Assembly: GCA_015488975.1 (NCBI GenBank)
Contig: WFMT01000166.1
Coordinates: forward strand, 1 to 5,956
DNA length: 5,956 bases
Direction of reading: 5' to 3'
Source: Campylobacteraceae bacterium
GTDB lineage: Bacteria; Campylobacterota; Campylobacteria; Campylobacterales; JALSKU01
Shown here: positions 1-5,803 of the stretch, piece after piece
Position numbering within the stretch: the first letter of the stretch is position 1
How the letters are laid out: each line of letters starts with the position of its first letter
The notes under the pieces: model-generated
Database searches by the model: none
Seen by the model: the letters and a program-made list of their open reading frames with translations, nothing else
Told to the model about the DNA's origin: nothing
Program-made: the position numbers and the translations under genes

Positions 1-157
1 GACGATGTGTTTTAGTTGTAAAGAATTATGCTTAGATAATGCTATCAGTTTTTTTGGACTATTTAGACCGGAAATCGAATATAGCAAATGTACTAATTGC
101 GGATTTTGCGTGAAAGTTTGTCCGACAAATGCAATAGAGGTAAAAAAATGGCAGTAA
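1..157 (+). CDS. napF: NapF, ferredoxin-type protein of periplasmic nitrate reductase (3' end only)
   Basis: This is the last 51 residues of a gene that starts before the window; reading begins with a complete codon at position 2 and stops at TAA 155–157. The fragment carries two iron-sulfur motifs: CFSCKELC (fragment residues 3–10) and CTNCGFCVKVCP (30–41). The second is a standard CxxCxxCxxxCP [4Fe-4S] motif. The first lacks the usual leading Cys three residues upstream, because the codon ending at position 1 ends in G and cannot be Cys. This matches E. coli NapF, where the third cluster uses a more distant first Cys before an ECRRCQDSC-like stretch. NapF is a cytoplasmic protein that interacts with the NapA precursor and is thought to help its iron-sulfur maturation. 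The downstream napL and napD support napF over a generic ferredoxin. The next gene starts inside its last codons. Confidence 0.88.
   Translation, partial: TMCFSCKELCLDNAISFFGLFRPEIEYSKCTNCGFCVKVCPTNAIEVKKWQ
136..140 (+). promoter_or_regulatory. Ribosome binding site for the 88-residue protein
   Basis: AGAGG lies 7 bases before the ATG at 148, inside the napF coding sequence. It decides the start: the longer frame opening with TTG at 97 would run antiphase through the conserved second NapF cysteine motif and has no comparable site. Confidence 0.7.
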
Positions 158-414
158 AATTTATATCAAATATTAAAGAAAATGGCTTGGGAGGCTGGTG
201 CATTGAGCTTATAGATACAGTTAGCAAAAGAAAAGTTATATGCAATAATATAAAAGAGTATGAAGATGCAATCGAACAGATGGGAGATGATTACGGTAGT
301 GAGATTGAAGTTACCTGGCAAAAAGATGATAATGTAACAGTCTTGCATATGGAAGAGGTGAGAATAGAAATCTCAAAATACCAGAAAATGTTTGACAATG
401 AGGCTCTTAAGTGA
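148..414 (+). CDS. Small acidic protein of unknown function in the nap operon
   Basis: I do not recognise a named family for this 88-residue protein. It starts at ATG 148 behind AGAGG and overlaps the end of napF by 10 bases. Its TGA stop overlaps the GTG start of napL in the sequence GTGA, so its translation is probably coupled to both neighbours. It has no signal peptide and no membrane segment, so it is predicted cytoplasmic. It is acidic, with about 18 Asp/Glu against 11 Lys/Arg. The N-terminal half has a GLGGWCIEL stretch (residues 13–21) and alternating hydrophobic residues suggesting beta strands. Helical, charged segments follow at about 35–45 and 67–82. There are two cysteines (C18, C32) but no CxxC or metal-binding pattern. 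By position it could assist NapA maturation or electron delivery, but that is inference from context only. It is a real gene: good codon structure, its own ribosome binding site and tight packing. Confidence 0.82.
   Translation: MAVKFISNIKENGLGGWCIELIDTVSKRKVICNNIKEYEDAIEQMGDDYGSEIEVTWQKDDNVTVLHMEEVRIEISKYQKMFDNEALK
400..403 (+). promoter_or_regulatory. Ribosome binding site for napL
   Basis: GAGG lies 7 bases before the GTG at 411 and inside the end of the preceding gene. It supports GTG as the napL start. The resulting N-terminus is a good signal peptide, which agrees with this choice. Confidence 0.7.
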
Positions 415-1358
415 AAAGATATTTGCTTTTATTTATATTTTTTCTTACTGTTTTGCAAGCTAAGGATTTAACTTCTATTTATACTTTAAAAGCTGATGGC
501 GATATTATAGATATGATGATAAGTTCGGGTAAAATTTATGTAACCACAGACAGCAGTAGTGTTGATATATTTGATATAAAAACAAAAAAACTTGTTAAAA
601 ATTTAAAATTTAAAAAATTAAAAGATTTTTTAGGTGACATATCGGATATAAGAATATATTCAGTAGATAAAATTGCAAATAAATTATTGTTTGCAACACA
701 AGGGGAAGAAGGGTACAGTAGAATTTATATATATGAAAACGGAAAAAATAAACTGTTATTTGATAAAAAAGAAAAGTTACCTATATTAAAAGCAGAGTTT
801 ATTTCACAAAATAGAATTATTTTTGCAACTCTAAGTTCAGAAGTTATTCTATATAGTTTAAAAAATAGAAAAATTATATATAAAAAACAAGTATCTGGAT
901 CAAAATTCTCTGATTTTGTTCTAAATAAAGCTAAAACTAAAATGGTTTTAGTAGATGAAAGCGGAAATGCAAAACTCATAAATACAAAAAATGGTAAAAT
1001 TATTAGAATTTTTAAAGGTCAAAATTTAGATAATGTTTATCAAGTTGATTATAAAAATCATATCATTGCAACTGCGGGAAAAGACAGGCGATGTGTTGTA
1101 TATAAAGATAACAGTTCTTATGCATATTATAAAATAAGTAATTTTCTTATATACAGTGTCGGACTTAGCCCAAGTGGTAAACTTTGTGGATATTCAAGTG
1201 ATGAGAAAAATAATATTACAGTATTTAATACTCAAACACAAGAAAATCTTTATAAACTAACAGGTAATAAAAGCCCAATATCAAATATAATTTTTGTAAA
1301 TGAAAATAGTTTATTTACATCAAATAAAAATAAAATAAAATTTTGGAGATTAAAATGA
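411..1358 (+). CDS. napL: NapL, exported WD40-like beta-propeller protein of the nap operon
   Basis: This is a 315-residue protein starting at GTG. The first residues form a Sec-type signal peptide: MKRY, a hydrophobic core (LLLFIFFLTVL), then a likely cleavage after QA at about residue 17. The mature protein would be periplasmic. The rest is a series of short beta-strand repeats of WD40/quinoprotein-propeller type: segments such as VDIFDIKTKKLVKNL, VILYSLKNRKIIYK, AKLINTKNGKIIRIFKG, ITVFNTQTQENLYKLTG and a terminal IKFWRLK. They suggest about seven blades. Its place between napF and napD is diagnostic of NapL in Campylobacterota. The molecular role of NapL is poorly known. From memory, its loss in Wolinella succinogenes lowered nitrate reductase activity without abolishing growth on nitrate. 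The gene is very A+T-rich and the protein is rich in Lys, Ile and Asn. The stop overlaps the napD start as ATGA. Confidence 0.85.
   Translation: MKRYLLLFIFFLTVLQAKDLTSIYTLKADGDIIDMMISSGKIYVTTDSSSVDIFDIKTKKLVKNLKFKKLKDFLGDISDIRIYSVDKIANKLLFATQGEEGYSRIYIYENGKNKLLFDKKEKLPILKAEFISQNRIIFATLSSEVILYSLKNRKIIYKKQVSGSKFSDFVLNKAKTKMVLVDESGNAKLINTKNGKIIRIFKGQNLDNVYQVDYKNHIIATAGKDRRCVVYKDNSSYAYYKISNFLIYSVGLSPSGKLCGYSSDEKNNITVFNTQTQENLYKLTGNKSPISNIIFVNENSLFTSNKNKIKFWRLK
1345..1348 (+). promoter_or_regulatory. Ribosome binding site for napD
   Basis: GGAG lies 6 bases before the ATG at 1355, within the last codons of napL. A TTG at 1343 would open the frame earlier, but that start would place this site inside the coding sequence, so ATG 1355 is preferred. 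Confidence 0.75.
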
Positions 1359-1738
1359 ATATATCAAGCATAGTAGTGCAAACATTGCCAGAAAATTTAG
1401 ATAGTGTGATTAATGATTTGAAGGAGAGTGAGGTTTGTGATTATCATTTTCACGATGATAAAGGTAAGATAATTATTACCATAGAAGGTGAAAATGTAGG
1501 CGAAGAGTTGGAAAAATTAAGAATTATTGAAGCGATAGACAATATTATATCAGCTGATATGCAAATGAGCTATAGCGAAGATGAGTTAGACAGGCATATA
1601 AAAGTTTTAAATAATTCTGATGCCGTTCCCAAAATCTTAAAAGGCGATACAACTAAGATTGACCCATCAACCGTTGTTTATAATGGAGATTTGAGAAAAA
1701 AAAATATTTATGAATTTGCTGAACAAACAAAAGCTTGA
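1355..1738 (+). CDS. napD: NapD, chaperone for the NapA Tat signal peptide
   Basis: This is a 127-residue cytoplasmic protein. Residues 1–73 match the NapD fold (beta-alpha-beta-beta-alpha-beta, ferredoxin-like): the NISSIVVQTLPENL start, a KIIITIEGE strand at about 38–46, then IIEAIDNIISADMQMSY at 57–73, the position of the conserved 'pGVlsas' strand of the family. NapD binds the twin-arginine signal peptide of the catalytic subunit NapA and holds back export until the molybdenum cofactor and iron-sulfur cluster are inserted. It is required for active Nap in E. coli and, as far as I recall, in Wolinella. The start is ATG 1355, overlapping the napL stop by 4 bases (ATGA). The protein is longer than the 87-residue E. 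coli NapD: residues 74–127 are a charged tail outside the core fold. napD is the last gene of this nap block; the next gene begins 57 bases later. Confidence 0.9.
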   Translation: MNISSIVVQTLPENLDSVINDLKESEVCDYHFHDDKGKIIITIEGENVGEELEKLRIIEAIDNIISADMQMSYSEDELDRHIKVLNNSDAVPKILKGDTTKIDPSTVVYNGDLRKKNIYEFAEQTKA

Positions 1739-1761
1739 ATCCAAAAAAAGATAAATTATAG

Positions 1762-1767
1762 TATAAT
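1762..1767 (+). promoter_or_regulatory. Candidate −10 box for psd
   Basis: A perfect TATAAT sits in the 57-base gap between napD and psd. A start of transcription about 7 bases downstream would give a leader of roughly 20 bases that still contains the psd ribosome binding site. The best −35-like hexamer is TTGAAT at 1735–1740, but the 21-base spacing is too long. A weak or absent −35 with A/T-rich upstream tracts is usual in Campylobacterota, so this counts only mildly against it. Chance matches are common in DNA this A+T-rich. Confidence 0.45.
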
Positions 1768-1784
1768 ACTTTGAAATTTTAAAT

Positions 1785-1789
1785 GAAGG
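1785..1789 (+). promoter_or_regulatory. Ribosome binding site setting the TTG start of psd
   Basis: GAAGG lies 6 bases before the TTG at 1796. An in-frame TGA at 1793–1795 immediately precedes this TTG, so no longer start exists, and the next in-frame ATG would remove about 39 conserved residues. Confidence 0.7.
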
Positions 1790-1795
1790 TATTGA

Positions 1796-2626
1796 TTGAG
1801 TATTTTTAAACCTACTGTAACAAATATTGTCTCAAAAATTTTTGGCAAAATTGCAAATTTTAAGTTTTTTTTTCCGATACAATATGTGATTAATTTTACT
1901 TATGTAAAGAGTATGAAAGTTGATTTGAGCGAATTTGATACGATAGATTCTTATAAAAGTTTAAATAAATTATTTACGAGAGAATTAAAAGTAAAAAGAG
2001 ATATAGATAAAAATGAAAATTCTTTTATATCACCTTGTGATTCTTTGATAACTGAGCTTGGAGATATGTTTATAAGTCGAACTATGCAAATAAAGGGGTT
2101 TTATTATAAAATAGATGAACTTTTAACAAATAAGTTTGAAGATAAAAAAATTTATAAAATATATAATGGCAGTTTTATAAATTTTTATCTCTCACCTAAA
2201 GATTACCATAGATATCATTGTCCTGTTGATATGCAAATACTAAAAGCTGTACATGTTCCCGGAGTACTTTATCCTGTAAATCTTAAATATTTAAATAAAG
2301 TATTGGATTTGTTCATAAAGAATGAAAGAGTAATCTTGGAATGCAAAACAAAAAGAAATCAATTATTTTTTATGGTTTTTGTTGGTGCTTTGAATGTTGG
2401 TAAAATAAAATTTAACTTTGATGATAGAATTTCTACAAATTCTGTTAAAAAAAATATAACTACATATACCTATGGAGACACACATCTTAAAAAAGGTGAT
2501 GAATTGGGCAGGTTTGAAATGGGTTCAACCATAGTCATGTTTTTTGAAAAAGACATGGTTGAACTTACCCCGAAAAAAATGAAAAAGGTAAAATTTGGAG
2601 ATATGATAGCTAAAATAAAGAGTTAA
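1796..2626 (+). CDS. psd: Phosphatidylserine decarboxylase proenzyme
   Basis: This 276-residue enzyme decarboxylates phosphatidylserine to phosphatidylethanolamine at the inner membrane, the last step of the main bacterial route to that lipid. It is made as a proenzyme and cuts itself at the GST motif (G243–S244–T245, DNA 2522–2530; LGST in E. coli, MGST here). The Ser becomes the pyruvoyl cofactor of the small alpha subunit (residues 244–276), leaving a beta subunit of 1–243. The other family signatures are present. SPCDS places the catalytic Asp at D82. LSPKDYHRYH gives H138 and H141, the counterparts of E. coli H144 and H147. VPGVLYPVN follows at about 154–162. The LNKLFTREL box is at 56–64. 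It starts with TTG directly after an in-frame stop. Its TAA overlaps the stop of the convergent ychF by 4 bases. It belongs to no evident pathway with the nap genes upstream. Confidence 0.95.
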   Translation: MSIFKPTVTNIVSKIFGKIANFKFFFPIQYVINFTYVKSMKVDLSEFDTIDSYKSLNKLFTRELKVKRDIDKNENSFISPCDSLITELGDMFISRTMQIKGFYYKIDELLTNKFEDKKIYKIYNGSFINFYLSPKDYHRYHCPVDMQILKAVHVPGVLYPVNLKYLNKVLDLFIKNERVILECKTKRNQLFFMVFVGALNVGKIKFNFDDRISTNSVKKNITTYTYGDTHLKKGDELGRFEMGSTIVMFFEKDMVELTPKKMKKVKFGDMIAKIKS

Positions 2627-3723
2627 ACATTAAACCTAAAGTGCATCACATCGCCATCGGCTACAATGTAATCTTTACCCTCAAGTCTCATTTTGCCTGC
2701 TTCTTTTGCTTTTATCTCTCCGCCACAGGTAATAAAATCATTATAGCTTATGACTTCTGCTCTGATAAATCCTTTTTCAAAATCATTGTGAATTACAGAA
2801 GCTGCTTTTGGGGCTTTCCAGCCATTTTTTATAGTCCAAGCTCTAACTTCCACAACACCAGCTGTAAAGTAACTTATAAGACCCAATTTTTCAAAAGATA
2901 CTCTAATGATTTTATTAAGTCCTGATTCTTCAATACCAAGTTCACTTAAAAACTCTTTAGCCTCATCTTCTTCTAAACCCACAAGCTCCTCTTCAATCTT
3001 TGCACAGAGCTTTATAACTTCTGCACCCACTTTTTTAGCATGAGTCGCAACTTCTTTTATATATTTATTATCTTCAATGAGGGAATTTTCATCAACATTT
3101 GCTCCATAAATTATCTCTTTGTTAGATAAAAATCTTAACTCTTTATCAAGAAGTACAAACTCTTCATTATCTTTTTTTGCAAAGGTGCTAACTGGTTGTA
3201 TTTCGTTTAAATGATCAAGTAGCTCCATTGAAATTTCCAAAGATTTTTTTGCACTTTTATCAGATTTGGCTTGACGGTTTAACTTTTCAATTTTCTTTTC
3301 AAGTTGCTCAATATCTGCAAATATAAGTTCACTTTCAATTATTTCAATATCTCTTAAAGGATTTATACTATTTTCAACATGAGTTATATTTTCATCATCA
3401 AAACATCTTACTATATGAAGTATAACTTCAACTTCTCTTATATTTGATAAAAACTTATTTCCAAGCCCCTCTCCCTTGCTTGCACCTTTTACCAATCCAG
3501 CAATATCAACAAAATCAATAGTTGAATACTGTATTTTATTTGGCTTTACTATCTTTGCCAATTCTTCAAGTCTTTGATCAGGAACAGGAACAACTGCTTT
3601 ATTTGGCTCTATTGTGCAAAAGGGATAGTTAGCACTCTCAGCATTTTGAGCCTTTGTCAAGGCATTAAAAGTAGTTGATTTTCCAACATTTGGAAGTCCT
3701 ACTATACCAACGCTAACTCCCAT
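2623..3723 (-). CDS. ychF: YchF/OLA1-type P-loop ATPase/GTPase
   Basis: This 366-residue cytoplasmic protein has the expected length (363 in E. coli) and ends with the typical HFRFNV. The Obg-family nucleotide domain shows the P-loop GLPNVGKST (9–17), the YPFCTIEPN switch region (33–41) and the DIAGL G3 motif (73–77), with a hydrophobic residue where Ras-like enzymes have catalytic Gln. In place of NKxD the G4 motif is NVDE (209–212), which in this family shifts preference from GTP to ATP. The EGLGNKFLSNIREV and RCFDDENITHV stretches are also family signatures. A charged helical insertion (about 125–180) is the coiled-coil domain. A TGS domain occupies about 281–364. YchF binds ribosomes and is linked to translation control and oxidative stress response. 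The ATG at 3723–3721 follows GAGG by 7 bases and shares one base with the pepA stop (TAATG), so translation is coupled to pepA. Confidence 0.96.
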   Translation of the reverse strand: MGVSVGIVGLPNVGKSTTFNALTKAQNAESANYPFCTIEPNKAVVPVPDQRLEELAKIVKPNKIQYSTIDFVDIAGLVKGASKGEGLGNKFLSNIREVEVILHIVRCFDDENITHVENSINPLRDIEIIESELIFADIEQLEKKIEKLNRQAKSDKSAKKSLEISMELLDHLNEIQPVSTFAKKDNEEFVLLDKELRFLSNKEIIYGANVDENSLIEDNKYIKEVATHAKKVGAEVIKLCAKIEEELVGLEEDEAKEFLSELGIEESGLNKIIRVSFEKLGLISYFTAGVVEVRAWTIKNGWKAPKAASVIHNDFEKGFIRAEVISYNDFITCGGEIKAKEAGKMRLEGKDYIVADGDVMHFRFNV

Positions 3724-5204
3724 TATTTATCCTCATCATGAACATTGCTTTGTTTGTAAACAAAATCTTTAAGCCAATATATACACATTCTAACACCAGC
3801 ACCACTTGCACCTGATTGGTTATATCCCCACTCTTTTTCTCTATATGCAGGTCCAGCAATATCAAGATGAAGCCATTTATCCTTGTATTCATCCTTAATA
3901 AAATTATCAAGAAAAATTCCAGCGGTTATCGCTCCGCCATATCTTGAACTTGATATATTTGATATATCTGCAATATCACTTTTTAAAAGTTTTTTTAAGT
4001 ATTTATTAAATGGCAAAGAGCCTGATAGCTCGCCACTTTTTAGACTACTTTGTATCATAGAATGTTTAAGAGTTGAGCTATTGCCCATAATGCCCACAGT
4101 GTACTCACCAAGAGCAACGACACAAGCTCCTGTTAAAGTAGCTAAATCCACTAAATAATCAGGCTTAAGCTCCTGCGCATAATCAAGACAATCAGCAAGT
4201 ACAAGTCTTCCCTCGGCGTCCGTATTTCTTACTTCAATAGTTTTCTTATTTCTCGCTTTTAATACATCATCAGGTTTATAAGCATTTCCACCTATCATAT
4301 TTTCAGCCGCACCTATTATCGAATGAACCTCAAAAGGAAGCTCAAGCCTGCTTGCTGCTTTTATTATATTTATTGCCGCAGCTGCTCCACTTTTATCAGA
4401 TTTCATAGTTACCATATATTCGCTTGGTTTTAAGCTAAGTCCACCACTATCATAAGTTAATCCTTTTCCGACAAATACAAATCTTTTAGTAGAATTTTTC
4501 GGCTTATAGCTTAAATGTATAAGTCTTGGTTTGTTTGAGCTTGCTCTTGCTACTGCCAAAAATGCTCCCATGTTTTCAGAATTTAAAAATTCTTCATCTC
4601 CAACAAAACACTCCACATTTTTCAAATCTTTTGCCATATCTTTTGCATAATCAGCTAATTTTGCAGGAGTCATATCAAATGGAGTGGTATTGATGATGTC
4701 TTTAGCATCATTTGTCGCATCTGCTATAATTACAGCTTCATTTACAGCTTTTTTTGTTGAGTCTAAATTATAAATTTTACCATTATAATCTTCAGTAGAT
4801 ATTTTTATATTTTTAATATATAGATTACTTTTTTTACTTTTGTATTTATCAAATTTATATGTTCCTAAAATTATACCCTCTACTAATGCTCTTGCATTGA
4901 TAGGAGGACATTTTTGTGTATATAGACCTATTTTTACACTATTGTATTTCATTTTTTTAAGAACTTTAAATGCATTAGAAACAGAGCATCTAATCTCATC
5001 ACTTTCAAATGTTTTACATCCGTAGTAAAGAATATTCTTATGAGGCAAAAATAAACTTTCTTCACTTTTTCCACTAAAACCGTATTTTTCAAATTCATTC
5101 CCACCTTCTATCCATCTGTGAGTTAAATTTTCATTAACAATAAGTACAATTTCACAATCAGCCTCTATCTCTTTTAATTTTTTATCAAAAACTTCAAAAT
5201 TCAT
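3723..5204 (-). CDS. pepA: Leucyl aminopeptidase, M17 family
   Basis: This 493-residue enzyme (about 500 in the family) removes N-terminal amino acids, preferably Leu, from peptides in the cytoplasm. The M17 catalytic domain is complete. The two-metal site can be read directly: K247 and D252 in VGKGLTYDSGG, D270 in MKSDKSG, and D329 plus E331 in the signature NTDAEGRL. The catalytic residues K259 (SLKP) and R333 are present. All sit exactly three positions below the numbering of bovine lens leucine aminopeptidase. The N-terminal domain (about 1–150) is divergent, as usual; in E. coli it helps PepA bind DNA, and nothing here shows whether that applies. The C-terminus has LHLDIAGPAY and GASGAGVR. 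The ATG at 5204–5202 follows AAGG (5214–5211) by 6 bases and overlaps the dedA stop as ATGA. The downstream junction with ychF is TAATG. Confidence 0.96.
   Translation of the reverse strand: MNFEVFDKKLKEIEADCEIVLIVNENLTHRWIEGGNEFEKYGFSGKSEESLFLPHKNILYYGCKTFESDEIRCSVSNAFKVLKKMKYNSVKIGLYTQKCPPINARALVEGIILGTYKFDKYKSKKSNLYIKNIKISTEDYNGKIYNLDSTKKAVNEAVIIADATNDAKDIINTTPFDMTPAKLADYAKDMAKDLKNVECFVGDEEFLNSENMGAFLAVARASSNKPRLIHLSYKPKNSTKRFVFVGKGLTYDSGGLSLKPSEYMVTMKSDKSGAAAAINIIKAASRLELPFEVHSIIGAAENMIGGNAYKPDDVLKARNKKTIEVRNTDAEGRLVLADCLDYAQELKPDYLVDLATLTGACVVALGEYTVGIMGNSSTLKHSMIQSSLKSGELSGSLPFNKYLKKLLKSDIADISNISSSRYGGAITAGIFLDNFIKDEYKDKWLHLDIAGPAYREKEWGYNQSGASGAGVRMCIYWLKDFVYKQSNVHDEDK
3731..3734 (-). 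promoter_or_regulatory. Ribosome binding site for ychF
   Basis: On the minus strand GAGG lies 7 bases before the ychF ATG, inside the last codons of pepA. It supports separate initiation at the TAATG junction. Confidence 0.7.
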
Positions 5205-5782
5205 CTATTTCCTTTATATTTTGTTTTTTTTGTTACTTTATGAAAGTAATACCATACACTTCCTGCAATAATTACTCCAAGCGGTAGTGCAATATACCAA
5301 TAAGTTCTGGCTAAATGTAATATTTTTAAGATTTCATCTCCAAATATGTATGCTAACATAATAGTTGCAAATGCCCAAATCATAGCTGCTATTAAATTTA
5401 CAATTGCAAATGTTTTACCACTGTATCTTGTAGTTCCCATAGCCATAGGCAGTATAGTTCTAAGTCCATATAAGTATCTTTGCATAAAGACTATCATCCA
5501 TCCATATCTATTTAGAAGTAGATTTGCTAAAGCAAATTTCCTTCTATGATTTTTTAAAGTTTTGTTGATATATTTTTTATTATATCTTCCTATATAAAAA
5601 TATATCTGATCTCCGGTAAAGCCACCTAATCCAGCAACAATGATAGAAGTTGTCAAGTCTAAATCACCGGTATGACTTAATACTCCTGCCATAACAAGCC
5701 CTGTCTCACCTTCTAAAATACTCCATACAAAAAGTATAATATACCCATACTCTATCAGCCATTTTATAAATAATTGTTCCAA
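5201..5782 (-). CDS. DedA-family (SNARE-associated/VTT domain) inner membrane protein
   Basis: This is a 193-residue polytopic membrane protein. Hydrophobic segments lie at about 8–35, 44–66, 92–116, 124–148 and 160–180; the first and third look like the re-entrant half-helices of the family. Family landmarks are an acidic EGE near residue 24 ahead of a GLVMAGVL helix, GDQIYFYIGR (57–66), and FMQRYLYGLRTILPMAMG (99–116). The last has two arginines six residues apart (R102, R108), like the essential pair in E. coli YqjA/YghB. It has the basic C-terminal tail (KKTKYKGNR) usual for the family. DedA proteins are proposed lipid-carrier or lipid scramblase/transporters tied to membrane homeostasis and proton motive force; the substrate of this one cannot be told. 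The start is TTG at 5782–5780, with AAGGA five bases upstream. It follows trpB by 21 bases and overlaps pepA by 4. Confidence 0.88.
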   Translation of the reverse strand: MEQLFIKWLIEYGYIILFVWSILEGETGLVMAGVLSHTGDLDLTTSIIVAGLGGFTGDQIYFYIGRYNKKYINKTLKNHRRKFALANLLLNRYGWMIVFMQRYLYGLRTILPMAMGTTRYSGKTFAIVNLIAAMIWAFATIMLAYIFGDEILKILHLARTYWYIALPLGVIIAGSVWYYFHKVTKKTKYKGNR

Positions 5783-5787
5783 AAAAA

Positions 5788-5792
5788 TCCTT
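5788..5792 (-). promoter_or_regulatory. Ribosome binding site setting the TTG start of dedA
   Basis: AAGGA on the minus strand lies 5 bases before the TTG at 5782–5780, in the 21-base trpB–dedA gap. There is no in-frame ATG close by: the next Met is M31, inside the first membrane segment. Confidence 0.68.
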
Positions 5793-5803
5793 GATTGTTT
5801 ATT

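Noticed and set aside
97..147. Upstream extension of the 88-residue protein to a TTG at 97
   Set aside because: It would overlap the conserved cysteine motif of NapF in another frame and lacks a good ribosome binding site. ATG 148 has AGAGG at the right distance.
590..635. Long stretch almost free of G and C that looks like a promoter or A-tract element
   Set aside because: It lies inside napL and is explained by Lys, Leu and Phe codons (KNLKFKKLKDFL). No gene starts just downstream.
1343..1354. TTG at 1343 as the napD start
   Set aside because: The GGAG site lies within those codons, and the family N-terminus begins with the NISSIVV stretch right after ATG 1355.
2641..2925. Open frame of 94 codons on the + strand
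   Set aside because: It is antisense to the highly conserved TGS domain of ychF, has no family resemblance and has no ribosome binding site that stands out.
3883..4158. Open frame of 91 codons on the + strand
   Set aside because: It is a shadow of pepA on the opposite strand; the PepA reading contains all catalytic residues.
5346..5549. Hydrophobic + strand frame that could pass for a small membrane protein
   Set aside because: It is antisense to the DedA membrane segments, whose complement also encodes hydrophobic residues. The DedA motifs show which strand is real.
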